Source: Pseudomonas sp. Irchel 3A7
Lineage (GTDB): Bacteria; Pseudomonadota; Gammaproteobacteria; Pseudomonadales; Pseudomonadaceae
Length of the DNA stretch: 64,000 nucleotides
Direction: 5' to 3'
Assembly: GCF_900187565.1 (NCBI RefSeq)
Contig: NZ_FYED01000008.1
Location: 124,001-188,000, forward strand
In this document: in pieces, positions 43,864-51,552 of the stretch
Layout: each line of letters begins with the position of its first letter
Numbering within the stretch: the first letter of the stretch is position 1
Notes under the pieces: model-generated
Database searches by the model: none
What the model was told of the DNA's origin: nothing
The model's input: only the letters and a program-made list of their open reading frames with translations
Position numbers and translations under genes: made by a program

Positions 43864-43883
43864 ACCTGTCAAACCTGACAGTA
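43864..43883 (+). promoter_or_regulatory. Lux-box-like palindrome upstream of the 90-aa gene
   Basis: ACCTGT-CAAACCTG-ACAGTA shares 16 of 20 positions with the element at 22017, including both outer hexamers. TTTCAT, a weak -10, begins 21 bp downstream (43905). The gene start is 80 bp away. Confidence 0.65.
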
Positions 43884-43963
43884 GTCACCTTTGCCATTTA
43901 GGCGTTTCATGGTCCCTGTGCAGTCAGGATGTCGCGCCACGCACTGATGACTGGAGGGTGGAG

Positions 43964-44236
43964 ATGGAAGCGCCAACAACAAGCATTGGCAAAGGGACGA
44001 TCAACGCGATCAGGCTAGTCTGGGTCGATACCCTGTGGACGAAGTTCGCCATGGTCATGCCGGATGACGGCTGTTCCAGGCTGGCGGTCAGGATCGGCCC
44101 CAATCTCACGCCGGGGGGACAGGATCAGTTTTTCGTGGGCGACAAGGTGAAATACACGTTGGTACTGGATTCTTCAGGGGAATTTCCGAGGGCGCAGGAT
44201 CTTGTGAAGTCTGGAGCTGGCAGCAGGTCTGTCTGA
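43964..44236 (+). CDS. Small protein of unknown function
   Basis: 90 aa from ATG 43964, which has an excellent GGAGGG-TGGAG ribosome-binding site. No signal peptide. The sequence reads like a compact soluble beta-rich domain (IGKGTINAIRLVWVDTLWTK, FFVGDKVKYTLVLDSSGEFP) with a single Cys. I recognise no family. It is monocistronic: the rstB gene ends 110 bp upstream and a class II REP pair follows. The only functional hint is the shared lux-box-like promoter element linking it to the accessory island 16-22 kb away. Confidence 0.6.
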   Translation: MEAPTTSIGKGTINAIRLVWVDTLWTKFAMVMPDDGCSRLAVRIGPNLTPGGQDQFFVGDKVKYTLVLDSSGEFPRAQDLVKSGAGSRSV

Positions 44237-44249
44237 TCGCCGGCGACTC

Positions 44250-44368
44250 TGTGGCGAGGGAGCTCGCTCCCGTTGGGGCGCGAAGCGGCCCCGGCATTAT
44301 TTCAGTCATCGGCGCGCAGGTCTCGCGACTGCTTCGCAGCCGAGCGGGAGCGAGCTCCCTCGCCACAA
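44250..44368. repeat. Class II REP pair
   Basis: TGTGGCGAGGGAGCTCGCTC with complementary arm GGGAGCGAGCTCCCTCGCCAC; the same family as 21834. It ends 9 bp from the anti-sigma factor stop. Confidence 0.85.
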
Positions 44369-44376
44369 AGGGCTCA

Positions 44377-45138
44377 TCACGCACTTAAGCGGGTGCGCAA
44401 CGCCTTGGCCATGCCCTCCAGCTCCGCCATCGGATTGCGTCCGATCAACATCCACGCATGTTCCATGTCAGCCCAGTAAACGATGTTCATCTCGTGCCGG
44501 CGCTCCTGGGCGAAGTCCCGGCTGCCGCTGTTGGAACGGGTGATGCACAGCGCCATCGGTCCATGGATCGGATCGAGGAAGTTGATCTGGGCGATGGGGA
44601 CGCCATCGTATTCGAGGATTTGCGCGCGTTTGAATTCGGCGCGGGGCAAGGTCAACTGCGCGGGCGCGAGGTGCAAGCCCAGGCGCTTGTCGATGGTGTG
44701 CAGTTGCAGGCGCTGGGCGGCTTCGTCGTTGGGCAAATGCTCAAGGGTTTGCGGGACGTAAAGCACCATGTAGTCCGCCACCAATTGGCGCCAGCTGCTA
44801 TTTTCCTGGCTCGCTTGCCAGCCTAAAAACAGGCGGTCCGCCAGCACGCCACTCACCACCAACCCGGCCGCCGCCGCCAGGAACCAGCGGCGATTGAGTG
44901 CCGGACGGGCCGGCGAGGGCAGGGTGTCGAGCATGGCTTGCAGGCGATCCACCGGCGCCTGGTGCCCCAACTCATCGTAGGCCGCCTTGAACGGCAGGCT
45001 GCTGCGGTTGAGCCATTGCAGGCGCAGGCCGAGCATCGGGTCTTCGGCCACGGCCGCGTCGATGCGCCGGCGCTGTTCGGCGTCGAGTTGGTCGTCCAGG
45101 TAAGCCACCAGTTGCTCATCCGGGATTGACGCGTTCAT
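44377..45138 (-). CDS. Anti-sigma factor (membrane-anchored)
   Basis: 253 aa. The N-terminal cytoplasmic anti-sigma region begins SIPDEQLVAYLDDQLDAEQR, a typical zinc-less ASD start. One membrane helix is at RRWFLAAAAGLVVSGVLADR, followed by a periplasmic domain. Its ATG overlaps the sigma factor's TGA (ATGA), so it is translationally coupled to its cognate sigma. It should hold the sigma inactive until an envelope signal releases it. Confidence 0.87.
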   Translation of the reverse strand: MNASIPDEQLVAYLDDQLDAEQRRRIDAAVAEDPMLGLRLQWLNRSSLPFKAAYDELGHQAPVDRLQAMLDTLPSPARPALNRRWFLAAAAGLVVSGVLADRLFLGWQASQENSSWRQLVADYMVLYVPQTLEHLPNDEAAQRLQLHTIDKRLGLHLAPAQLTLPRAEFKRAQILEYDGVPIAQINFLDPIHGPMALCITRSNSGSRDFAQERRHEMNIVYWADMEHAWMLIGRNPMAELEGMAKALRTRLSA

Positions 45139-45662
45139 CGACGTTCTCCGGTGAAAGGGTTGGACACGGACTGCAACGGCGGGTATTCAGCAAGTTTGCC
45201 CCGGGCGGCGGCCAGGCGGCTCATGACGGTGCCGATGGGCACTTGCAGCACGTCGGCGACTTCGCGGTAGGACAAGCCTTCGACATAGGCCAGAAACACC
45301 GTTTCGCGCTGGGCTTCAGGCAGCGCATCCACACGGCGGATGACTTGCGCCGCCATGACATGGGTTTGCGCCACGTACTCACCGTCGAACGACAACACCT
45401 CATCACCCTCTATTGTGCCTTGGCCGTGACGCACCCGCCGCGCACGCACCTCATTGAGCCAGATCGAATGCAGAATGCTCATCAGCCAACGGTCCATGCG
45501 CGTGCCCGACTCAAATTGCCCGGCCCGTTCCAGCGCCCGCACGCAGGTGGCTTGCACCAGGTCTTCGGCGACGTGCCGCTGCCGGGACAGCAGCAGGCCG
45601 TAGCGCCACAAACGCGCCAGGTGCTGGCCCAGTTCTGTCCGTATTGCCTGATCGCTGGCGAT
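45135..45662 (-). CDS. ECF RNA polymerase sigma factor, probable non-canonical start
   Basis: About 175 aa. Region 2 (HVAEDLVQATCVRALERAGQ; MDRWLMSILHSIWLNEVRAR) and region 4 (ALPEAQRETVFLAYVEGLSY; REVADVLQVPIGTVMSRLAA) are intact. The frame is open back to a TGA at 45687, but holds no ATG, GTG or TTG before the TTG at 45611, which would remove part of region 2.1 and has no Shine-Dalgarno. A perfect GGAGG (45668-45672) lies 5 nt before ATC at 45660-45662. I therefore place the start at ATC, giving IASDQAIRTELGQHLARLWR. A start at 45611 (158 aa) is the conservative alternative. It lies between a TPR gene and its anti-sigma gene. Confidence 0.8.
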   Translation of the reverse strand: MASDQAIRTELGQHLARLWRYGLLLSRQRHVAEDLVQATCVRALERAGQFESGTRMDRWLMSILHSIWLNEVRARRVRHGQGTIEGDEVLSFDGEYVAQTHVMAAQVIRRVDALPEAQRETVFLAYVEGLSYREVADVLQVPIGTVMSRLAAARGKLAEYPPLQSVSNPFTGERR

Positions 45663-45686
45663 AACGGCCTCCGTTATTTCGAAATA

Positions 45687-46220
45687 TCAGGTTTTCGATG
45701 AGTCGTTGATGGCTTCGGCCAGGTCCTGGTATTCCTCGCAGGTGGTGTTGCCGCAGATCGATTTGATTGTCTGCAACTGTTCCCGGGCGAGATCCAGTTG
45801 ACCCTTGATGACGTAGGCTTCGCCGAGATACTCGCGGACCTTTGCGTAGTGCGGGTCGAGCTTGACCGATTGCAGGTAAAAGCCGATGCCTTCATCGGTG
45901 CGCCCCAGTTTGCGCGTGGCGTAGCCGCGATAGTTCAAGGCCTTGGCGGTGCGGGGTTCCTTGAGTGTGTCGAGCAATGCCAGCGCTTCTTCGTAGCGTC
46001 CGTCCTTGGCCAGTCGATACGCGTAATCGGTACGGTCTGCATCGGACACCCGGTTGCTGGTCTGCTTGACGCATTTGTGCGACTTGGGGTCGTAGACCTG
46101 ATCTCTGGGGCACTGGGGTTTGGCCGGGGTGTCTTCCTCGCCGTTGGCCCAGGCGTGCGAGCCGGGCAGGACAGTCGCCAATGTCAGCGCAACGGTGAAC
46201 ATCGAATAACGGCTAATCAT
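45687..46220 (-). CDS. Exported tetratricopeptide-repeat protein
   Basis: 177 aa from ATG 46220 (GGAGCATT upstream). A signal peptide (SMFTVALTLATVLPGSHAWA) is followed by a short Cys-containing region (QCPRDQVYDPKSHKCVKQ) and three to four TPR units (YAYRLAKDGRYEEALALLDT; ALNYRGYATRKLGRTDEGIG; AKVREYLGEAYVIKGQLDLA). It is periplasmic and probably a protein-interaction scaffold. The gene lies 24 bp upstream of the ECF sigma gene and reads into it, so it may take part in the same envelope response. Confidence 0.82.
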   Translation of the reverse strand: MISRYSMFTVALTLATVLPGSHAWANGEEDTPAKPQCPRDQVYDPKSHKCVKQTSNRVSDADRTDYAYRLAKDGRYEEALALLDTLKEPRTAKALNYRGYATRKLGRTDEGIGFYLQSVKLDPHYAKVREYLGEAYVIKGQLDLAREQLQTIKSICGNTTCEEYQDLAEAINDSSKT

Positions 46221-46407
46221 GGACAATGCTCCAGGGGTGTCAGGGTTGGGACATCGAACAGGCCGAAAAACTCGTGAGCCGGTGACCCGCTTAACTTGAA
46301 CACCACAGCGTGAACAATTATTCATTTTTTTGTGGCGTTCTGTGCAAGGAAAGCTCAAATCGAAGGGTTATGCTCGTTGGCATCGTTCGTCGATCTGGAG
46401 TTTTGCC

Positions 46408-47181
46408 ATGAAAGATCACATTCACCACGCGGCGGCCGCCGGCTACAAGACCGGTACCGACACTTACGTGCGCGGGCGCCCGGACTATCCGCCGCAGGTA
46501 GGTGATTGGTTGACGGGCACCCTCGGGTTGAATGCGGATAAAACCGTCGTCGACCTCGGCGCCGGCACCGGCAAGTTCACCGGCCGGCTGGTGGCGACCG
46601 GCGCACAAGTCATCGCCGTGGAACCGGTGGCCCAGATGCTGGAAAAACTGTCCGGGGCATTTCCCGACGTCCTGGCTGTCGACGGCACGGCGACGGACTT
46701 GCCCTTGCCGGATGCCTCGGTGGATGCGGTGGTCTGTGCCCAGGCGTTTCACTGGTTCGCCAGCGGCGCAGCCCTTGACGAAATCGCCCGCGTACTCAAG
46801 CCCGGCGGCAAGCTGGGGCTGGTGTGGAACCTGCGTGACACCCGCGTCGGTTGGGTGCCGAAACTGGACGCGATCGTCAATGCGCTGCAAGGCGATACAC
46901 CGCGTTATTACACCGGGGCCTGGCGTCGGGTGTTTCCGCATCCAGCGTTCGGGCCGTTGCAGGGGCAGCATTTCAGCCATGGCCATACCGGGTCGCCGGA
47001 GGATGTGATTTTCAATCGGGTGCGCTCCACCAGTTTCATCGCAGCGCTGCCGGAGGCTGAGCGGGCGAAGGTTGATGAACAGATCCGGGCGATGATCGCG
47101 GGTGAGCCTGGGCTGCGGGGGCGGGATGTGGTGACGGTGCCCTATGAAACGGCGGTGTTTGTGGCGGTGAAGGGCAGTTAG
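46408..47181 (+). CDS. Class I SAM-dependent methyltransferase
   Basis: 257 aa. SAM-binding motif I is VVDLGAGTGKFTGRLVATGA; the acidic residue ending strand 2 is in VIAVEPVAQM; motif post-I includes DGTATDLPLPDASVDAVVCA. The rest resembles the Trm9/UbiE-like Methyltransf_11 group. The substrate is unknown. ATG 46408 follows CTGGAG. Its 5' region diverges from the TPR-sigma operon. Confidence 0.86.
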   Translation: MKDHIHHAAAAGYKTGTDTYVRGRPDYPPQVGDWLTGTLGLNADKTVVDLGAGTGKFTGRLVATGAQVIAVEPVAQMLEKLSGAFPDVLAVDGTATDLPLPDASVDAVVCAQAFHWFASGAALDEIARVLKPGGKLGLVWNLRDTRVGWVPKLDAIVNALQGDTPRYYTGAWRRVFPHPAFGPLQGQHFSHGHTGSPEDVIFNRVRSTSFIAALPEAERAKVDEQIRAMIAGEPGLRGRDVVTVPYETAVFVAVKGS

Positions 47182-47191
47182 ATCGGTTGTG

Positions 47192-47268
47192 CGGCCATTC
47201 GCGAGCAGGCTCGCTCCCACAGTGGAACGCATTTCAAATGTGGGAGCGAGCCTGCTCGCGAAGAGGCC
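47192..47268. repeat. REPIN, short spacer
   Basis: Class I arms in the convergent-type order (TTCGCGAGCAGGCTCGCTCC first) with ~20 bp between them. Confidence 0.86.
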
Positions 47269-47388
47269 CGCCCAGACACCCCATGTCCAAAAGCAGTCCC
47301 GCTTTTGGCCGAACCACTGCCTTACTGCCCACCTCCATGCCTTGTTATAGTCGGGTCTCTTTTTTTGCCCGCTAAAAGGATCACCGGC

Positions 47389-48201
47389 ATGTCTCAATAC
47401 ACCGCGTTCACCGTCGAACTGGTCGATAAAATCGCTCATGTGCAGATCAATCGCCCGGAAAAGATCAACTCGATGAACGCTGCGTTCTGGAGCGAAATCA
47501 TCGAGATATTCCAGTGGGTCGACGACACCGACGAAGTGCGCGTGGTGGTCCTCAGCGGCGCCGGCAAGCACTTTTCCTCGGGCATCGACCTGATGATGCT
47601 GGCTGGCGTGGCCAATGAACTGGGCAAGGACGTCGGGCGTAATGCGCGTCTGCTGCGACGCAAGATCCTCACCTTGCAAGCGTCGTTCAATGCTGTCGAC
47701 AACTGCCGCAAACCGGTGCTCGCGGCGATTCAGGGTTACTGCCTGGGCGGCGCCATCGACCTGATCGCCGCCTGCGACATGCGTTACGCCGCCGAAGACG
47801 CGCAGTTCTCGATCAAGGAAATCGACATCGGCATGGCCGCCGACGTCGGCACGCTGCAACGCTTGCCGCGAATCATTGGTGACGGCATGCTGCGTGAACT
47901 GGCTTACACTGGTCGCACCTTCGGCGCCGACGAAGCGCGTGGCATGGGCCTGGTCAATCGCGTCTACAGCGACACCACCAGCCTGCTCGACGGCGTCATG
48001 GACATTGCCCGCGAGATTGCAGGCAAGTCGCCGATTGCCGTCACCGGCACCAAGGAGATGATCAGCTACATGCGCGACCATCGCATCGATGACGGCCTCG
48101 AATACGTCGCTACATGGAACGCCGCCATGCTGCAATCCACCGACTTGCGTGTGGCCATGGCCGCCCATATGAGCAAACAGAAACCCGAATTTCTGGATTG
48201 A
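47389..48201 (+). CDS. Crotonase-family enzyme, probable dienoyl-CoA isomerase
   Basis: 270 aa. The crotonase fold is evident: oxyanion-hole segments FSSGIDLMMLAGVANE and GYCLGGAIDLIAACDMRYAA. The active-site region IKEIDIGMAADVGTLQRLPR matches delta3,5-delta2,4-dienoyl-CoA isomerases (ECH1), with Glu in KEID and Asp in AADVG at the positions used for proton shuttling. Standard enoyl-CoA hydratases carry a second Glu instead. It should help degrade unsaturated fatty acids with odd-position double bonds. ATG 47389 follows AAAAGGA. nudC starts 7 bp after its stop. Confidence 0.87.
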   Translation: MSQYTAFTVELVDKIAHVQINRPEKINSMNAAFWSEIIEIFQWVDDTDEVRVVVLSGAGKHFSSGIDLMMLAGVANELGKDVGRNARLLRRKILTLQASFNAVDNCRKPVLAAIQGYCLGGAIDLIAACDMRYAAEDAQFSIKEIDIGMAADVGTLQRLPRIIGDGMLRELAYTGRTFGADEARGMGLVNRVYSDTTSLLDGVMDIAREIAGKSPIAVTGTKEMISYMRDHRIDDGLEYVATWNAAMLQSTDLRVAMAAHMSKQKPEFLD

Positions 48202-48208
48202 TTGAAAA

Positions 48209-49039
48209 ATGACTTCACGCTGGACCACTGCAGTTCTGGACACCGATCAACCTGGCGGCTGGGCCGTGGCGCGTAGCCCCGAAGGCTTCCTGTTCGATGA
48301 CAACGGCGCGTTGTTCCCCCGTGAATGGCTCAAGCGCCAGGACCTGTCGATACTCGCCGAACACGGTATCGGTCATCTTGATGGCGAGCCGGTGTACCTG
48401 CTGGAGTTGCGCAGTCACAGCGAAGTGTCGGGCTGCAACTGGAAAGGCCTGCGGGCGTTCATGCTCGAAGGCGATCACACGGTCTACAAGGTGCTCGGTT
48501 ACGCCGCGCAGATCGGTACCTGGGCCCGTGAGCACCGTTTTTGCGGTAACTGTGGTCAGGCCATGACCCAGGTGCCGCGCGAACGCGCGATGTACTGTCA
48601 GCCCTGCGATTTGCGCAGCTACCCGCGGATTTCGCCGAGCATGATCGTGCTGGTGACCCGAGGCGATGAAGTGCTGCTGGCACGCTCGCCGCGGTTCGTC
48701 ACCGGGGTCTACAGCACGTTGGCGGGGTTTGCCGAGCCAGGCGAATCGGCCGAGGACTGCCTGATTCGCGAAGTTCGCGAAGAAGTGCGGATCGACGTGA
48801 AGAACATCCAGTACATGGGCAGCCAGTGCTGGCCGTTCCCGCACTCGATGATGCTCGGCTTCCATGCCGAATACGCCGGCGGCGAGATCGTCTGTCAGGA
48901 AGACGAAATCGAAGACGCCCAGTGGTTCAACGTTCACGCGTTGCCGCCGTTGCCGGCTTCACGCTCGATAGCCCGTTACCTGATCGACGTCTACGTGGCG
49001 CGGCGTTTAGGCCACGCTGAACCAGTGTTGCCAGGCTAG
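48209..49039 (+). CDS. nudC: NAD(H)/RNA-NAD pyrophosphatase NudC
   Basis: 276 aa. Zinc ribbon [19 protein letters not shown] followed by QPC supplies four cysteines. The Nudix box [20 protein letters not shown] and then VRIDV is complete. The downstream NADH-specificity motif reads SQCWPFPHS where E. coli has SQPWPFPxS, a Pro-to-Cys change. NudC hydrolyses NADH and removes NAD caps from RNA. Its 3' end overlaps the convergent TSUP permease gene by 33 bp. It starts 7 bp after the crotonase gene. Confidence 0.93.
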   Translation: MTSRWTTAVLDTDQPGGWAVARSPEGFLFDDNGALFPREWLKRQDLSILAEHGIGHLDGEPVYLLELRSHSEVSGCNWKGLRAFMLEGDHTVYKVLGYAAQIGTWAREHRFCGNCGQAMTQVPRERAMYCQPCDLRSYPRISPSMIVLVTRGDEVLLARSPRFVTGVYSTLAGFAEPGESAEDCLIREVREEVRIDVKNIQYMGSQCWPFPHSMMLGFHAEYAGGEIVCQEDEIEDAQWFNVHALPPLPASRSIARYLIDVYVARRLGHAEPVLPG

Positions 49040-49786
49040 CCGCACGGTCAGCCCCAGCACCACGGTGATGAACACCGGACGAATGAATTTCGCGCCGCCG
49101 CTGATGGCGGTGCGAGCGCCGAAGAAGGCGCCGACCATCACCGACAGGCCCATGCACAGGCCGATGATCCAGTCCACCTGCCCGGAAAACACGAACACCG
49201 ACAGCGCCGCAATGTTGCTGACGAAGTTCATGCTGCGCGCCACGCCGCTGGCCTTGACCAGATCGATCGGGTACATCAGCAGGCTGCTGACGGTCCAGAA
49301 CGCACCGGTGCCGGGTCCGGCCACGCCATCGTAGAAACCGAGGCTGAAGCCCTGGGTCGATTGCCACTTTTTCTTGATCGGTGCGTTGCTGTCCAGCGGC
49401 GCTTTCGGCGTACCGCCAAACAACAGGTAAAGGCCGCAGGCGAAGACGATCACCGGGAGCATTTTGTTCAGCCATTCCGCCGGCAGGTAATGCGCCACCA
49501 CGGCACCGGTCAGGGCGCCGACCAGGGTGCCGACGATGGCGTGCATCCACTGCCGGGGATGAAACAGCTTGCGACGGTAAAAGGTGAAACTGGCGGTGGC
49601 CGAGCCGAAGGTCGAACTGAGCTTGTTGGTGCCCAGCACCAGGTGCGGTGGCAGGCCGGCGGTGAGCAAGGCCGGGGTGGTCAACAGACCGCCGCCGCCG
49701 GCAATGGCGTCGATGAATCCGGCAATGAAAGCGACAAGGGCCAGAATGGCCAGGGTGGTGAGGTCAACGCTGAGTTCGAAAGGCAT
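49007..49786 (-). CDS. TSUP (TauE/SafE) family permease
   Basis: 259 aa, about eight membrane helices. [20 protein letters not shown] (the glycine-rich family signature), [20 protein letters not shown] and [20 protein letters not shown] are characteristic. Members move sulfite, sulfonates or sulfoacetate out of or into the cell. It overlaps nudC tail-to-tail. SfnC/SfnG sulfur genes lie 1-3 kb away, but a link to them is speculative. Confidence 0.88.
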   Translation of the reverse strand: MPFELSVDLTTLAILALVAFIAGFIDAIAGGGGLLTTPALLTAGLPPHLVLGTNKLSSTFGSATASFTFYRRKLFHPRQWMHAIVGTLVGALTGAVVAHYLPAEWLNKMLPVIVFACGLYLLFGGTPKAPLDSNAPIKKKWQSTQGFSLGFYDGVAGPGTGAFWTVSSLLMYPIDLVKASGVARSMNFVSNIAALSVFVFSGQVDWIIGLCMGLSVMVGAFFGARTAISGGAKFIRPVFITVVLGLTVRLAWQHWFSVA

Positions 49787-49877
49787 GGAATCGGCTTAAT
49801 CGGCAGGGGTGCAGCAAAGGGGCTGCGGGGAAGGGCCGATATCTTACCCATATCCCGCCTTTGCGGCGACCTGTGTG

Positions 49878-49950
49878 GCCTCTTCGCGAGCAGGCTCGCT
49901 CCCACAGTTGAAATGCGTTCCCCTTGTGGGAGCGAGCCTGCTCGCGAAGA
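49878..49950. repeat. REPIN, short spacer
   Basis: Class I pair GGCCTCTTCGCGAGCAGGCT and complement, between the TSUP and SfnC-like genes. Confidence 0.86.
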
Positions 49951-49969
49951 CTGACTTCCAGACGCTACA

Positions 49970-51208
49970 TCACTTGGCCTGTGGCCCATTGCCGATCTGC
50001 CACACAAACGGCGGCTCGGTCCCGCTGATCTCCCAATCCCCGACAATCCGCGCCTTGTAGATCACCGGATTGTGCGACGACACGGTTCGCGCATTGCGCC
50101 AATGCCGGTCGAGCGCCTTGCCCTGGCGTATGTCCGATGCCCCGAGCGCGTTGAACAACTGGGTGGTGGCGCGCTGGATCAGCTCGGTGACCACCACCTG
50201 TGCCTTCGCCGATTCGATTTCCGCCGCCACATTGGCCGCACGCTCCAGCGCCTCATCGCCCGAAAAGCGCGCCAGATACGCTTGCTGCGCCGGGTGTGCA
50301 GCCCTCAAGGCAACGGCCTCGGCGGCATACACCGATGCGGCAATTTCCCCGACCACTTGCTGGATTTGCGCGTCTTCGCTGACGCGTCGGGCATTGCCAT
50401 GGCTGTAGATGCGTTGGCGCTCACGCACGTGCCGGGCAACATCTCGCAACGCCGCACGGCCGATGCCCGCCAGGGTCGCCAGCAAGACCAACTGATAGAA
50501 CGCGGTCTGGTATTTGAAGCGGGTGGCAAAGTCGATGACATTTTCGGCTTCCACTTCGGCATCGACAAACCGCGACGTGCCGCTGCCGGTGGTGCGCTGG
50601 CCGAAGCCGTCCCAGTCATCGCTCTGCACGATGCCGGGCTGGCGCGTGCGGACCGCGGCAATCACGTCGCCACCGGTGTCGCTGCGCTGGGCATAGACAT
50701 CGATCCAGTCGGAAAACAGGCTGCCGGTGCTGTAGAACTTCTCGCCGTTGAGCCGCCACCGATCGCCCTCGGGTGAGACTTGAGTGACAACGTCGCCGAT
50801 GGCCACGTTGCCGATTTCGGTCCAGGCGCAACCGACGATGTCACCGGCGACAAAGCGTTTGAACCACAGATCCCGCACCGGCCCGGACGGGGCGTTGAGG
50901 CGATCCTCGGCAAAGGCAAAGTGGCCGCGCAGTGCCTGTGGAATGTTCGAGTCGGCCTCGGCCAGTTCGATCAACAGTTCAAACAACTGCGGCAGCGAAG
51001 CGCCGCCACCGCCATATTCACGCGGTACCCGCACGGCGCCGAATCCGGCTTCCTTGAGCCAGCGGATCGGTTCATAGGGCAGTGTGCGCGACTGTTCACG
51101 GTCGACGGCGCCCTCGGCAATACGCTGGAAAATCGGCCGGAACCTGGCGGCCAATGACTCATAGTCAGTGCCGACGGACAGCGGGTTGATGATTGGGTGG
51201 TCTGTCAT
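49970..51208 (-). CDS. SfnC/DszC-like flavin monooxygenase (acyl-CoA dehydrogenase fold)
   Basis: 412 aa. An acyl-CoA dehydrogenase fold (LKEAGFGAVRVPREYGGGGA; WTEIGNVAIGDVVTQVSPEG; RWRLNGEKFYSTGSLFSDWI; NALGASDIRQGKALDRHWRN; TVSSHNPVIYKARIVGDWEI) of the branch used by two-component flavin monooxygenases such as DszC and SfnC. These oxidise organosulfur compounds with reduced FMN. Its gene diverges from sfnG, supporting a role in sulfone/sulfonate sulfur assimilation. ATG 51208 follows CAGGAGCC. The flavin reductase partner is not in the window. Confidence 0.85.
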   Translation of the reverse strand: MTDHPIINPLSVGTDYESLAARFRPIFQRIAEGAVDREQSRTLPYEPIRWLKEAGFGAVRVPREYGGGGASLPQLFELLIELAEADSNIPQALRGHFAFAEDRLNAPSGPVRDLWFKRFVAGDIVGCAWTEIGNVAIGDVVTQVSPEGDRWRLNGEKFYSTGSLFSDWIDVYAQRSDTGGDVIAAVRTRQPGIVQSDDWDGFGQRTTGSGTSRFVDAEVEAENVIDFATRFKYQTAFYQLVLLATLAGIGRAALRDVARHVRERQRIYSHGNARRVSEDAQIQQVVGEIAASVYAAEAVALRAAHPAQQAYLARFSGDEALERAANVAAEIESAKAQVVVTELIQRATTQLFNALGASDIRQGKALDRHWRNARTVSSHNPVIYKARIVGDWEISGTEPPFVWQIGNGPQAK

Positions 51209-51369
51209 GGGGCGGCTCCTGGATTGGACAGTGGATGCCACATGGGATTGCACGGTCCATGCCGGGGAGAAGGCGCCTGGATTTGCTGGGGAGAAGGATT
51301 CAGATTCAGCCTGAACTGTTGTCATACCAACAGCGCAACAGCAATTTGCCTTCTACCACACCCGCAACC

Positions 51370-51461
51370 CTGTGGGAGCGAGCCTGCTCGCGAAGGCGGT
51401 TGAACATCCAGCAGATGCGTCGCCTGACACACCGCTTTCGCGAGCAGGCTCACTCCCACAG
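51370..51461. repeat. REPIN in the SfnC-like/sfnG divergent region
   Basis: Class I pair with one mismatched arm (GGCTCACTCCC). It lies upstream of the sigma-54 promoter of sfnG and separates it from the divergent gene. Confidence 0.86.
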
Positions 51462-51498
51462 GGGTTTGCGCTTGGTTCAAGACAACAGTGCGAAGCAC

Positions 51499-51514
51499 TG
51501 GCACGCTTGCTGCT
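51499..51514 (+). promoter_or_regulatory. Sigma-54 (-24/-12) promoter of sfnG
   Basis: TGGCACG-CTTG-CTGCT matches the consensus TGGCACG-N4-TTGCW at 11 of 12 defined positions. The predicted start near 51525 gives a ~28-nt leader containing GAGG. The sulfone regulator SfnR is a known sigma-54 enhancer-binding protein, so dependence on RpoN fits the gene. Confidence 0.85.
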
Positions 51515-51552
51515 CATGCCAAAGGACTCCCCAACGTCCCGAGGACACGCCA

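Noticed and set aside
46318..48243. A 641-codon open frame on the minus strand
   Set aside because: Antisense to the methyltransferase and crotonase genes and runs through a REPIN; no family features or start signal.
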